This document shows positions 7,972 to 16,699 of a DNA stretch of 54,778 bases, piece after piece. The DNA is taken from contig RDZD01000030.1 in NCBI GenBank assembly GCA_004293815.1, positions 1 through 54,778 of the forward strand, written 5' to 3'. The DNA comes from Cytophagales bacterium. Its GTDB lineage: Bacteria; Bacteroidota; Bacteroidia; Cytophagales; Bernardetiaceae. Positions within the stretch are counted from its first letter, which is position 1. Every line of letters starts with the position of its first letter. Both the position numbers and the translations under genes were made by a program. The notes beneath the pieces are model-generated. The model saw only the letters and a program-made list of their open reading frames with translations. It had not been told where the DNA came from and ran no database searches.

Positions 7972-8793
7972 ATGAATCAAACACTGTTGGTGAACAAAAT
8001 ATTGTCTTATCAGTTTCCCAAAGGCTTTGCAGATCGCTTGTGCAAAGAACAAAATTGGACAGCTGATTTTACAAACCTTTGTTTGCAAGAATATTTAAAA
8101 TTTATGTGTTTGGCTTCAATAAAGCCAAGTGCTGTGCCTTCCAAGGCTATTGATGAAGTTTGGCATTTGCATTTGATTTATACAAAGTCTTATTGGGCAG
8201 ATTTTCTGCCAAACTATACAGGTAAAACAATTCACCATGAGCCAGAAGAACCCAATCAGACCCCAAAAACAGGAGGGAGGAACGCATACCAAGAGACTCT
8301 AGATAGCTATCAAGCACTGTTTGGGGCTTATCCCAAAGCAATTTGGCACTATAAAAAGCCGATAGCGACAAAGGATACCTCCGCGCCAGTACCTCAAAAG
8401 TCATTTATCAGACAGATTGCGCAGCGTTTTTGGATAGTCTCTGTAATATCTTTACTCGCTCTGATGAATATACAGGCCAGTGAAAGCGACGTGTGGTTTA
8501 TCATAATTTTTGCTCTCCTCGTCATATTTGTGCCGATACTTTTCACGATATTTGCTATGAAAAAGAGAGCCTCTTCTCAAAAGCCTATACAAAAACCTCA
8601 CGGTAAGCATAAATCAACCAGTAGCGATGGTTCGGATTATATGGTGGCGGGTGCTATTTTTATGGGTACAGACGGGGATTTTGATAGCTCAAATGATAGC
8701 TCTTCTTCAGAGCCTAGTTGTAGTAGCAACTCGTCCGATTCAAGCTGTAGCAGTTCGAGCTGTTCGAGTTGTTCTAGTTGCAGCTCTAGTTAA
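7972..8793 (+). CDS. Glycine-rich-domain-like membrane protein with Ser/Cys tail
   Basis: 273 residues from ATG at 7972; the frame is open back to a GTG at 7903, but ATG is preferred. Residues about 15-90 resemble the GRDP/TIGR04222-type region (LQEYLKFM, then DEVWHLHLIYTKSYW with the conserved WHxH). The middle is hydrophilic, two hydrophobic segments follow (about 152-167 and 174-197), and the last 36 residues are almost only Ser and Cys, ending in SCSSCSSCSSS. The family usually ends in a Gly/Cys tail; Ser replaces Gly here. The tail uses mixed serine codons (AGC, TCT, TCG, TCC, AGT), so it is not simple DNA repeat slippage. Function is unknown; I infer a membrane protein with an exposed Cys-rich tail. 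Confidence 0.8.
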   Translation: MNQTLLVNKILSYQFPKGFADRLCKEQNWTADFTNLCLQEYLKFMCLASIKPSAVPSKAIDEVWHLHLIYTKSYWADFLPNYTGKTIHHEPEEPNQTPKTGGRNAYQETLDSYQALFGAYPKAIWHYKKPIATKDTSAPVPQKSFIRQIAQRFWIVSVISLLALMNIQASESDVWFIIIFALLVIFVPILFTIFAMKKRASSQKPIQKPHGKHKSTSSDGSDYMVAGAIFMGTDGDFDSSNDSSSSEPSCSSNSSDSSCSSSSCSSCSSCSSS

Positions 8794-8827
8794 TCAAAAC
8801 AATTTTGGGTAATAATCCGGTTTAGAA

Positions 8828-9925
8828 TTAGGCTTTGAATAACTCTAAAACATTGGGCGTATTGGCCTTGACTGAATATTTTTGAAGCACTGTTTCTCTA
8901 GCTTTCTGCCCCATCAATTGGCGTTTGGCGGCAGAACGAAGCAGAAGGAGTAAAGCTTCTTGCCATTCAGCTTCGCTTTTACATAAAAATCCATTCTCGC
9001 CATTTTGGACTATATCTTTGTTCACCCCCACAGGCGAAACAACTGCTGGTATGCCTAGAGCCATATACTGAAGAGCTTTAAAGCCACATTTTCCCTCAGA
9101 CCAAGCGTCTGCGTGTAGGGGCATGATACCGATATGCATGCGTAAGAGGTCGGGAATTTCTTGCTCTGTATTCCATTTAATAAATTGATAATAAGGCAAC
9201 TGAGGTTTTGGGTCTTCATTACAAATAACCAAAAAGGTAAAAGGCTCTATTTGTTGTAGTTTGGCAATGAGAGGCCATATATTTTCGAGGTAAACCAAAG
9301 TAGAGTGCGAGCCAGTCCAGCCCACTACAAGATTTTCTTGAGTTTGTGGGTGTAGCTGATTGTGCATATTTTCGGTGTCTATGGTGGTTGGATTAAGCCT
9401 AACCGTTGTTTGTTGATTTTCTGACCATGTTTCAGCCCTAAAAGTTGCAGCATTTCGGCACAAATAAGCATTGCCCAGACTGAGCCTGTAGGCCCACCGA
9501 CAATTTTTTTGTACTTTTTGTGGCGATTTGAGCCAAGCTGCCAAGCGATTTTGAGCAGAGGTAGCCGGTATCCAAATGGCATCATCAAAATCATAGATAA
9601 GTTTTTTGCGAAAAATTTTGGCAACCACAAACTCAAACATTGGAAAACCCAAAGGGGTGGCTTCGCGGTACACAAACACATAATCAGCCCTAAGTGCTGC
9701 TGCCAGATGCCATACACGGCGTATGTAACCCAAAAGAACTACAGCTATCTTGGCCAAAGTGCGCCCTTTTTGATAGAGCAGGTGATAGGCACTGAGACTC
9801 AAAAAAGCCTTATAAACAATATCATGGCCATTTTCTTGAAGTGCATCCAGATACTGTTCAAATCTGAACCGCTGACCTGGCGCAATGCCACGCGGATAGG
9901 GACACACAATTAAAATTTTGCTCAT
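8828..9925 (-). CDS. Glycosyltransferase, GT4-like
   Basis: 365 residues with a two-domain GT-B plan. The N-terminus is ILIVCPYPRGIAPGQRFRFEQY and the C-terminal nucleotide-sugar domain contains VVGWTGSHSTLVYLENI, MPLHADAWSEGKCGFKALQY and ALGIPAVVSPVG, the usual family 1/4 region that includes the donor-binding Glu. A role in transferring a sugar to a surface polysaccharide or glycolipid is likely, but donor and acceptor are unknown. It begins three bases after the stop of the upstream outer-membrane protein gene on the same strand, indicating an operon. No other polysaccharide genes are adjacent. Confidence 0.9.
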   Translation of the reverse strand: MSKILIVCPYPRGIAPGQRFRFEQYLDALQENGHDIVYKAFLSLSAYHLLYQKGRTLAKIAVVLLGYIRRVWHLAAALRADYVFVYREATPLGFPMFEFVVAKIFRKKLIYDFDDAIWIPATSAQNRLAAWLKSPQKVQKNCRWAYRLSLGNAYLCRNAATFRAETWSENQQTTVRLNPTTIDTENMHNQLHPQTQENLVVGWTGSHSTLVYLENIWPLIAKLQQIEPFTFLVICNEDPKPQLPYYQFIKWNTEQEIPDLLRMHIGIMPLHADAWSEGKCGFKALQYMALGIPAVVSPVGVNKDIVQNGENGFLCKSEAEWQEALLLLLRSAAKRQLMGQKARETVLQKYSVKANTPNVLELFKA

Positions 9926-9928
9926 GTT

Positions 9929-10768
9929 TTAACGCAAAAAGCGATAGGACACTCCCGTATTGAAAAAACCTGCATCAAAACCATTATACTTGGCACCCAC
10001 AGACATATCTAGCTGAAATCTAGGGAAGACAACATAAGTAATACCAGTGTTCCAGCGGTGGTCTGGCTCTTCGCCCATGTAACCATAAGCTTCTATAAAT
10101 ACAGCCAAATTATCCGTAATGCTATAGTCTGTACCTATCATGTAATAAGGCGTGTTGGTATATTTTTCTGATGCGGCATCGTAATCCATATCAAAACCCA
10201 CATTGTAGCAGAGGTTCATGCGGCTCGTGAGAGCATTTTGAGCAATTAAACGATGGCTCATGCCGAGTTTTTCTATGTCAAAGGTCTTTCCGCTTGTACC
10301 TGGGATAAAATACTCTGAAAGCAAGGAAAATTCTGGTATAATGCCCTTGTTTTTAGTAAAGTTAATTTTGATACCACCACGAAGGGGCGCAGCCTGAATG
10401 TCTGTTTTTTCTTTACTACTTGGTTGTTTGATGATTAGCGTGTTATATGCTAAATCATGTGTGAGACGCAGCTCTATACGTTGATGCACAGCAAAACGCA
10501 GCAACAACGAGCTGACCGTAATGGTAGAGGCTGTAGACTTCATACCTGCTGTTTCAGAGCGTTGCCATTCGTTGTTGTAACCCCACTCGAGCTGCAAAGA
10601 GCGCGTGGGGATGATAAAGGGCGACTCAGCTATACCCGGACGGTCTGTAGAAAAAGCCAATTCGTCCTGATTAGTTTTCAGATGAGTGGAGTCTTTGGCC
10701 TCTTGGGCAAATATTTTTGATGAATATGAAGTACACAGCAACAGGATTGCTGCTAAAAAAAATTTCAT
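9929..10768 (-). CDS. Outer-membrane transporter-like beta-barrel protein
   Basis: 279 residues with a clear signal peptide (MKFFLAAILLLCTSYSSKIFAQ). The mature part starts with AFSTDRPGIAESPFIIPTRS, typical of the MetA-pathway 'transporter' barrel family (Phenol_MetA_deg-like), then alternates aromatic and polar residues in beta-strand style up to FNTGVSYRFLR, which ends as outer-membrane barrels do. No substrate can be inferred. It is the first gene of a two-gene minus-strand operon with the glycosyltransferase. Confidence 0.8.
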   Translation of the reverse strand: MKFFLAAILLLCTSYSSKIFAQEAKDSTHLKTNQDELAFSTDRPGIAESPFIIPTRSLQLEWGYNNEWQRSETAGMKSTASTITVSSLLLRFAVHQRIELRLTHDLAYNTLIIKQPSSKEKTDIQAAPLRGGIKINFTKNKGIIPEFSLLSEYFIPGTSGKTFDIEKLGMSHRLIAQNALTSRMNLCYNVGFDMDYDAASEKYTNTPYYMIGTDYSITDNLAVFIEAYGYMGEEPDHRWNTGITYVVFPRFQLDMSVGAKYNGFDAGFFNTGVSYRFLR

Positions 10769-10943
10769 AGAATTCTTATAATATTTTTGCTACTAATCTA
10801 AGAAGACGCAATTTAATACGGAAGGCCTATTCAAACAAGTTAAATGTACAAAACGTAACGGAGCTTAATGCAAAAGCGATTCTGAATCGCTTAAAAAAAC
10901 TTAATTCTTAGCTCTACAAGCAATAAATTTAGAAATAAATCTT

Positions 10944-10951
10944 TATTTTTG
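10944..10951 (+). promoter_or_regulatory. Bacteroidota -7 element before the TlpA-type gene
   Basis: TATTTTTG is an exact TAnnTTTG box, 25 bases before the ATG at 10977. No clean TTTG partner is visible at 18-20 bases upstream. Confidence 0.4.
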
Positions 10952-10976
10952 TGTTTCAAAAAAACCTCTTCACACA

Positions 10977-12140
10977 ATGAAAACCTCTCTACTCTACACG
11001 CTCTTGTGGCTTGCTCTTGGCTCTTGCCTGTTTTCTTGCTCGGCTAAAGCCAGCGAAACATCGCGTCAAGCAGAAGTAAGTCTCACAGGGCGTATTAAAA
11101 ATATGCCTGCCAGTGCCTTAGCAACACTAGAAGTGTTTGACTATAAAGTAGAAAATTTTGTTCTCAAAGACACTTTAGAGGTAGGGACAGATGGCTCTTA
11201 TGCCCTCAAAATGCCATTTGCAGGCCCTAGCATGTATCGAGTAAATTTTTTCGGTCAGAAAATGGCTATTCTCTGCGTGGTAAAACCCGAAAACATTACC
11301 CTCAATGTAGAAATACCTGCTACTCAAACCACTTCGAGTATTACCGGTATCACGCTCGAAGGCTCGGAGCAATCTGCTCAGTTTTTGCAGTATATCGCTC
11401 AACGCGAGGGACTTTCAGATAAATATTTAACGCCCCTTATGAAGGCTTACAATGAAGCACAAGCCAAAAATGATGTGGCTGCGCAAAATAATATCACAGG
11501 ATTGTATGGTCAAGCATATAACCGTATGTTGCAGGAAATCAAACCATTGGTCTTGAATTTGAGTAGTAAAAATATAGGAGGTTATTTGGCTGTTTTAGAG
11601 TTTTCGTTTGAGCAAGAAGCTGTTTTTGCAGATAGCGTTTATAAGAACCTCTACGGCTATATGCCCAATTGGGAAGGAACCCAAAAGCTAAATGCACGCA
11701 TTGACAAGTTTCGGAAATTGGCCAACGGCAGCGTTGCGCCCGATATAAGCCTACAAGGCCCTGATGGAAAGACAGTTGCTCTGAAAGATTTGAGAGGGAA
11801 GTATGTATTGTTAGACTTTTGGGCCTCATGGTGTGGCCCTTGTCGTCGCGAAAATCCGGCTGTCGTAGCAGCCTATAACCGTTTCAAGAGCAAAGGTTTT
11901 GATATCTATGCAGTATCATTAGATAACGACAAAGCCAAATGGGAAACCGCTATTGCTGCCGACAAACTTACATGGCCTCATGTATCTGATCTCAAAGGCT
12001 GGCAGTCTGCTCCTGCTGCTATGTATAATGTGACTTCTATTCCTGCTAACTTCCTGTTAGACAAAGAAGGACGTATTATAGCACGAAATCTCAGAGGTTC
12101 AGCTCTAGAAGCTAAACTAGAAGAACTTTTGGGTAAATAA
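10977..12140 (+). CDS. DUF4369-TlpA thioredoxin-fold lipoprotein
   Basis: 387 residues. An N-terminal signal sequence with lipobox-like Cys residues (GSCLFSCSAK) suggests a lipoprotein facing the periplasm. Residues about 35-130 fit DUF4369, a beta-rich domain typical of Bacteroidota TlpA proteins (SLTGRIKNMP). The C-terminal half is a TlpA/AhpC-TSA thioredoxin fold: GKYVLLDFWASWCGPCRRENP with the active pair Cys286/Cys289, and a cis-Pro in VTSIPANFLLD. Expected role: periplasmic thiol reduction, for example in cytochrome or envelope protein maturation. It is monocistronic with a strong terminator. The electron donor is not encoded here. Confidence 0.93.
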   Translation: MKTSLLYTLLWLALGSCLFSCSAKASETSRQAEVSLTGRIKNMPASALATLEVFDYKVENFVLKDTLEVGTDGSYALKMPFAGPSMYRVNFFGQKMAILCVVKPENITLNVEIPATQTTSSITGITLEGSEQSAQFLQYIAQREGLSDKYLTPLMKAYNEAQAKNDVAAQNNITGLYGQAYNRMLQEIKPLVLNLSSKNIGGYLAVLEFSFEQEAVFADSVYKNLYGYMPNWEGTQKLNARIDKFRKLANGSVAPDISLQGPDGKTVALKDLRGKYVLLDFWASWCGPCRRENPAVVAAYNRFKSKGFDIYAVSLDNDKAKWETAIAADKLTWPHVSDLKGWQSAPAAMYNVTSIPANFLLDKEGRIIARNLRGSALEAKLEELLGK

Positions 12141-12150
12141 GCAGCTTATT

Positions 12151-12183
12151 GGGTGTTTTGCGGTTTGTAAAACACCCTTTTTT
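12151..12183 (+). terminator. Terminator after the TlpA-type gene
   Basis: A perfect 9-bp stem (GGGTGTTTT, 12151-12159, with 12169-12177) is followed by six T. It lies 10 bases after the stop. Confidence 0.9.
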
Positions 12184-12207
12184 ACTTTTTCAAACATACT
12201 TGAAGCC

Positions 12208-13065
12208 ATGTCTTTTCATTACCAAATCACTCTCAATTCACCTCAGCATCGCAGACCTATTCTTTTAGACCTGACTCTGCCTGTTGTTGGCCAAAGCTTG
12301 CCGCTCGTTATATTGGTGCATGGTTTTAAGGGCTTTAAGGATTGGGGAGCTTTCCCTTCCTTGGCTAACTACTTTAGTGAAGCGGGTTTTGCTTTTGCCA
12401 AGTTTAATTTTTCACACAATGGTACCACACCCGCACAGCCTAGCGATTTTGTTGACTTAGAGGCTTTTGGGAATAATAATTTTGAACTTGAGCTTGATGA
12501 TTTGGGGATAGTACTGGACAAGCTGCTTAATTTTCAGCTTTTTAAGGTGTCTTTTGTATGCCTCATAGGCCACAGCCGAGGTGGTGGGGTGGCGTTGCTC
12601 AAAGCCGCAGAAGATCCTCGTGTTCAGGCAGTTTGTACATGGGCTTCTATCGCAGACATTCGTATGAACTTTGACAGGCAAGATGTGGTAGAGGTTTGGA
12701 AAAAGCAAGGTGTCGTGTATGTACCTAATGCGCGTACCAACCAGCAAATGCCGCTTTATTTCCAGCTTTACGAAAATACTATGCAGAATTGGGCCAGATT
12801 TGACTTGGAAGCATTGCTTCCCAAAATAAAAGTGCCTATTTTGGCCTTTCATGGTACTGAGGATAAGGCTGTACCACTATCAGATGCCTATAAGATAAAG
12901 GCAGCGCAAAAAAATGTGCTCTTAGAAGTTATAGAAGGTGCAGACCACACATTTGGCGTAAAACATCCGCTCCAAGCAGAGGGCTGGCCACCGCATTTCA
13001 CAGAGCTAGCCAATAAAACTTTGCAATTCTTTGCCCAGCTGAGTGGCTCTACTTCAAGAGCTTGA
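12208..13065 (+). CDS. Alpha/beta hydrolase (dienelactone-hydrolase-like)
   Basis: 285 residues, no signal peptide. The oxyanion region is VILVHGFKGFKDW, the nucleophile elbow GHSRGG (Ser123), the acid is Asp219 in HGTEDKAVP and the base His247 in GADHTFG, so the catalytic triad is complete. It is a cytoplasmic esterase/lipase-type enzyme with unknown substrate. It begins just after the TlpA terminator and likely has its own promoter within that short gap or relies on readthrough. Confidence 0.9.
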   Translation: MSFHYQITLNSPQHRRPILLDLTLPVVGQSLPLVILVHGFKGFKDWGAFPSLANYFSEAGFAFAKFNFSHNGTTPAQPSDFVDLEAFGNNNFELELDDLGIVLDKLLNFQLFKVSFVCLIGHSRGGGVALLKAAEDPRVQAVCTWASIADIRMNFDRQDVVEVWKKQGVVYVPNARTNQQMPLYFQLYENTMQNWARFDLEALLPKIKVPILAFHGTEDKAVPLSDAYKIKAAQKNVLLEVIEGADHTFGVKHPLQAEGWPPHFTELANKTLQFFAQLSGSTSRA

Positions 13066-13334
13066 TAAAACGCTTTTAGGTTATTGATTGGTATTGTTTT
13101 AATGCACATAATTTAGATTGCCTTGTGAAGATAAAAAGGGTTGTTCTTTTTGTGTTGGTATGTCACTGCACTAAATTAGAGATGAGTTCTTCTGCCTTCT
13201 AATGAAATGAATAACAATTAAGATTATAACCAAATTTTTATACATTATTTTTAAGTTAAGCAACTTTTGGCTGAGAATATGTATCATTAGTATGTAACGA
13301 TTTTATAAATAATTATTTTTTTGGTTTTGCACGT

Positions 13335-13889
13335 ATGAAAGGAGTTGTATTCACAGAGTTCTTGGAGCTGATAGAAAATAAATTTGGGTATGACATGGTA
13401 GACATTGTCATAGAAAGTGCAAAACTGCCTCACAATGGCATCTATACCTCTGGCGGAACCTACCCCCATGCCGAAATGATTAGTTTGGTTATGGCCTTAA
13501 GTCAAGAAGCACAAGTAGCTGTTCCTGATTTATTGGTCATGTATGGTGAGCACCTATTTGCACGTCTTATAGGCATGTACCCCCACCTAGCGGATGGTTG
13601 CAATGATCCTTTAGATTTTATGGCTCGTGTGGATAACTACATTCATGTGGAGGTGCGGAAGCTTTATCCTGATGCGGAACTACCCAAATTTATGACTGTG
13701 GAAAAGCGACCTGATTTATTAGTCTTAGATTATGTTTCCAGTAGAGGAATGCAAGATTTGGGTTTGGGGCTTATGAAGGGTTGTGCCAATTTCTTTAAAA
13801 TGCCGCTCAATATTTACTACCAACCCATGCAAGACAAGGGTATTGAAAAGTTTAGATTTTTTATAAGTCCAGCTCTTGAAGAAAATTAA
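13335..13889 (+). CDS. H-NOX heme nitric-oxide sensor protein
   Basis: A 184-residue stand-alone heme-NO/oxygen-binding domain. It starts with the family's MKGVVFTEFLELIE; the proximal heme ligand is His104 in VDNYIHVEVRKLYPDAELP, and the porphyrin-contacting YxSxR motif is Tyr133-Ser135-Arg137. Aligned by spacing with the Thermoanaerobacter O2-binding protein (Tyr131...Tyr140), the distal-Tyr position is Leu142. This predicts an NO-selective, non-O2-binding sensor; that is an inference from spacing only. The next gene begins 8 bases downstream, so the two form an operon and the phosphatase is the probable output. Confidence 0.94.
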   Translation: MKGVVFTEFLELIENKFGYDMVDIVIESAKLPHNGIYTSGGTYPHAEMISLVMALSQEAQVAVPDLLVMYGEHLFARLIGMYPHLADGCNDPLDFMARVDNYIHVEVRKLYPDAELPKFMTVEKRPDLLVLDYVSSRGMQDLGLGLMKGCANFFKMPLNIYYQPMQDKGIEKFRFFISPALEEN

Positions 13890-13897
13890 AAATTACT

Positions 13898-14875
13898 ATG
13901 AGTGAGAGTAATGAAAGGATATGGCAAAAACGTTTTGAAAGAGAAAGACTCATTCGGAAAGAAGCAGAAGCTTTGATGGAGCAAAAAACTCTGGAACTCT
14001 ATGAGATAAATCAAAAGCTTCAAACAACTGCCGAAGAGCTTAGGCAAAACAACGAAGAACTTGCGGCTATGGTTGAATTTATGAACCAGCAGCGCAAAAC
14101 CATTAATCAAAAAAGTGAGGATATTGCCAAAAGTATAGAGGCTGCCTTTCGCATCCAGAATGCCATATCGCCCTCAGAAAACGAGCTTCTTCACTTGTTT
14201 AAAGCCCACTTTTTGTTAAACATACCGCGCGATACAGTGAGTGGGGATTTTTTATGGGTGCAGGAGCAAAACGGATTAAAGATAGTCGTTGTGGCCGACT
14301 GCACAGGACATGGTGTGCCTGGGGCATTGATGAGCGTGGTAGGTAACGCCTTACTCAACAAGGTGGTTACTGATAAACAAGTTCAAGAGCCTGCGGATAT
14401 TCTTTATTGGATGAACGTGTATCTCAAAACATTTTTTCAAAAAAGCGAAGTAACTATCTATGAAGGTATGGATGCGGCTGTTTGTGTGTATGTGCCCAAT
14501 AGCCGTGTTCTCAAGTATGCTGGCGCACACATGTCCCTCTACTACACGCAAAATGGAGACTTTTTTGAAATTAAAGCCACTAAAAATTCTCTTGGGGGGG
14601 GGGGCAAGAATCAAGACACAGAATACAACTACTCACAACATGAGCTAAAGCTTGAGAAAGACAGCTTCTTTTATCTCTGCTCTGATGGTTTTCAAGACCA
14701 ATTTGGCGGACCAAACGACAAGCGTTTTTTGAAAAAAAATCTGAGAAACCTTCTTCATACAATCCACAACCAAACAGCTGAATATAAAAAGACTAGCCTT
14801 AGTCAGGCTTTCCATGATTGGAAAGGCGATAATCCTCAAATAGACGATTTACTATTGCTTGGTTTTGAGTTTTAG
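13898..14875 (+). CDS. Coiled-coil SpoIIE/PP2C-type serine phosphatase
   Basis: 325 residues, soluble. Residues 8-75 are a charged coiled coil (FERERLIRKEAEALMEQK, LELYEINQKL) of the kind found in effectors paired with H-NOX proteins. Residues about 85-325 are a SpoIIE-type PP2C phosphatase: VSGDFLW (Asp117), VADCTGHGVPGALMS (Asp134), GMDAAVC, SDGFQDQFGG and a terminal Asp-Asp. Such enzymes remove phosphate from Ser/Thr of partners such as STAS anti-sigma antagonists. It is cotranscribed with H-NOX, so NO may control phosphatase activity. A run of eleven G (14594-14604) lies between the catalytic motifs, encoding residues 233-236, and makes the gene prone to frameshift. Confidence 0.93.
   Translation: MSESNERIWQKRFERERLIRKEAEALMEQKTLELYEINQKLQTTAEELRQNNEELAAMVEFMNQQRKTINQKSEDIAKSIEAAFRIQNAISPSENELLHLFKAHFLLNIPRDTVSGDFLWVQEQNGLKIVVVADCTGHGVPGALMSVVGNALLNKVVTDKQVQEPADILYWMNVYLKTFFQKSEVTIYEGMDAAVCVYVPNSRVLKYAGAHMSLYYTQNGDFFEIKATKNSLGGGGKNQDTEYNYSQHELKLEKDSFFYLCSDGFQDQFGGPNDKRFLKKNLRNLLHTIHNQTAEYKKTSLSQAFHDWKGDNPQIDDLLLLGFEF
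14594..14604 (+). repeat. Poly-G tract (G11) inside the phosphatase gene
   Basis: Eleven consecutive G encode LGGGG in a loop of the SpoIIE domain. Gain or loss of one G brings a stop within about 20 codons in either case (TAA in the 10-G version, TGA in the 12-G version), removing the last metal-binding Asp motifs. Confidence 0.9.
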
Positions 14876-14892
14876 TTCATCGGAAACCGTAC

Positions 14893-15327
14893 CTAGCTTT
14901 TGGGCGGCAAAAGGTGCATTTGGGCGGATTCTGGCAAGCCAGCTACCTTTCGGGTTTCATAATTGAAACAAACCATGGCTGTTTTTACCCTTGCTATCTC
15001 TTTGTTTTGAGAAGGTACAGAGAGCTTGTAAAGTAAATCAAAACCATTTCGGCTAATATCTTGCACGGCTATTTGTACAAGCACTTCCTCGCCCCAAAAA
15101 CCTTCAGCCCTAAATTGAATGGCTGCATCGGCCATGATAAGCGAGGTACCAAAAAAAGAAAGCTCAGATGCGCCAATACTTTCCAAAAAGCGCATTCTTG
15201 CTTCATGTATAAGCGACTGAACAGACTGATTGGCCAAATGTGCGCCATAGTTGAGATCATACACGCGGATTCTGAGGCGCGTCTCAAAGACAAAAAGCTC
15301 TGGGAACTCTATTTTTATTCTTGCCAT
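14893..15327 (-). CDS. Acyl-CoA thioesterase, 4HBT hot-dog fold
   Basis: 144 residues of a YbgC/4HBT-like thioesterase: VYDLNYGAHLANQSVQSLIHEARMRFL matches the helix region with Asp/Asn-Gly-His, followed by beta strands ending in CFNYETRKVAGLPE. It likely hydrolyses acyl-CoA or acyl-ACP in the cytoplasm. Its ATG shares one base with the stop of the upstream PlsC-type gene (TAATG), so the two are translationally coupled and may act on the same acyl pool. Confidence 0.88.
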   Translation of the reverse strand: MARIKIEFPELFVFETRLRIRVYDLNYGAHLANQSVQSLIHEARMRFLESIGASELSFFGTSLIMADAAIQFRAEGFWGEEVLVQIAVQDISRNGFDLLYKLSVPSQNKEIARVKTAMVCFNYETRKVAGLPESAQMHLLPPKS

Positions 15328-16091
15328 TAGTGCTTTAGTTTTTTAAAAACAGGGTCATGTTCATACACAAGAGCCTCCATGCGCTCATAAACTTGCTTTT
15401 TTAGGGCAAATGTGTCGCGAATGGTCATTCCCTCCGTAGGTATAGGCTCCGAAAGAACAATTTTAATCAATCCTGGTTTGATTATCCAACTACCATAAGG
15501 AAAAATATGTCTAGCGTTGGTAATCACCATAGGCACAATAGGTTTTTGTGTGTCAATAGCTGCCATAAAAGCCCCATTATGAAACTCTATGAGTGGTTCT
15601 GGGCCTGTGTTGGTTGTACCTTCTGGAAAAATAGCGATGTGAATGCCTTTATTGAGGGCATTCCTAATATCATGTAGGCTTTTTTGTTTGCTCTGTGAGC
15701 TTGTACGATCCACTGTAATGCCTATGAACCGAAAGACAAAGCCAAATACTGGCAAATTAAGAATTTCCTTTTTGCCTAAAGCTCTAAACTGATAGGGAAT
15801 AGCCCAAGTGATAGCTGGCGAGTCTAAAAAAGAACTGTGGTTGGCCACAAACACATAGGATTCTTCTGGTTTTAACCAATGTCTGTTTTGGCGTAAATAA
15901 AAAATGCCACAAAAGGCAGAAAAGCCCACACCCCAGAATTTAAGCACCCAAAAAGCCAAACGGCCACCATATTTTTCATTTATCCAAAGTGGAAGAATCA
16001 CAAAAGGTGAACAGACGAGCATAAAAACAAGAAACACCAAAAAGCACCAGCTGCCGTAAAATGTAAAAACTATACCTCTCAACAACTTCAT
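15327..16091 (-). CDS. plsC: 1-acyl-sn-glycerol-3-phosphate acyltransferase
   Basis: 254 residues. Two N-terminal hydrophobic segments precede the acyltransferase block: motif I NHSSFLD (His-x4-Asp), motif III FPEGTTNTG and a motif IV region VPMVITNARHIFP. The family transfers an acyl chain to lysophosphatidic acid at the inner membrane, giving phosphatidic acid; ornithine-lipid or other lyso-lipid acyltransferases share these motifs, so substrate is moderately sure. First gene of a pair with the coupled thioesterase. Confidence 0.88.
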   Translation of the reverse strand: MKLLRGIVFTFYGSWCFLVFLVFMLVCSPFVILPLWINEKYGGRLAFWVLKFWGVGFSAFCGIFYLRQNRHWLKPEESYVFVANHSSFLDSPAITWAIPYQFRALGKKEILNLPVFGFVFRFIGITVDRTSSQSKQKSLHDIRNALNKGIHIAIFPEGTTNTGPEPLIEFHNGAFMAAIDTQKPIVPMVITNARHIFPYGSWIIKPGLIKIVLSEPIPTEGMTIRDTFALKKQVYERMEALVYEHDPVFKKLKH

Positions 16092-16200
16092 GTGTTTATA
16101 TATTTTTTAGGGACTGCAAAAAAAAGAATTTTAAAAACAATATGCAACCCGCTCGTTTGAGTTATTGATTAAGCATCAAGTTTTAAGATGCCAATGATAT

Positions 16201-16234
16201 AAAAAGAGGCCAACTTTTCAGCTGACCTCTTTTT
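16201..16234 (-). terminator. Terminator of mscL
   Basis: Inverted repeat of 14 bases (16201-16214 with 16221-16234). Read on the minus strand all pairs are Watson-Crick or G-U, and the RNA ends in U5; on the plus strand two positions mismatch. That polarity fits mscL, which ends 46 bases upstream in its own direction. Confidence 0.75.
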
Positions 16235-16279
16235 GTATAACTGTGGTAAGTACGTATCAGTGAAGATACACGCACAGAG

Positions 16280-16699
16280 TTATGAACGATTTTTGAGCAA
16301 ATCACGAATTTCGCCAAGCAATATTTCTTCCTTGCTAGGTCCTGGTGGCGGTGCAGGTGCTGGAGCTGGCTCTGCCTTCTTCATAGAGTTGAGCATGCGT
16401 ATCATAAAGAAGATGACAAGTGCAATGATAATGAAGTCTATCGTATTTTGAATGAACATACCATAGTTCATACTCACTTCGGCTATATCTGCACCAGCAG
16501 CATCCTTTGTGGCCTCTTTGAGCACAAGTTTCATGTCTCTAAAGCCTTTGCCCGTAATCAAACCAATAACTGGCATAAAGATGTCATTGACCAAAGAAGA
16601 CACAATCTTACCAAATGCGCCGCCAATAATCACACCCACAGCCAAGTCAATAACATTGCCTTTAACGGCAAAATCGCGAAAATCTTTTAGGAAACCCAT
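16280..16699 (-). CDS. mscL: Large-conductance mechanosensitive channel
   Basis: 139 residues from ATG at 16699; the frame continues upstream but [19 protein letters not shown] is the canonical MscL N-terminus. TM1 (about 14-42) carries [22 protein letters not shown]2 is [14 protein letters not shown], and the C-terminal cytoplasmic helix ([13 protein letters not shown]) follows an Ala/Pro-rich linker ([11 protein letters not shown]). It forms a homopentameric inner-membrane pore that opens under hypo-osmotic tension. It has its own terminator and is separate from plsC. Confidence 0.96.
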   Translation of the reverse strand: MGFLKDFRDFAVKGNVIDLAVGVIIGGAFGKIVSSLVNDIFMPVIGLITGKGFRDMKLVLKEATKDAAGADIAEVSMNYGMFIQNTIDFIIIALVIFFMIRMLNSMKKAEPAPAPAPPPGPSKEEILLGEIRDLLKNRS

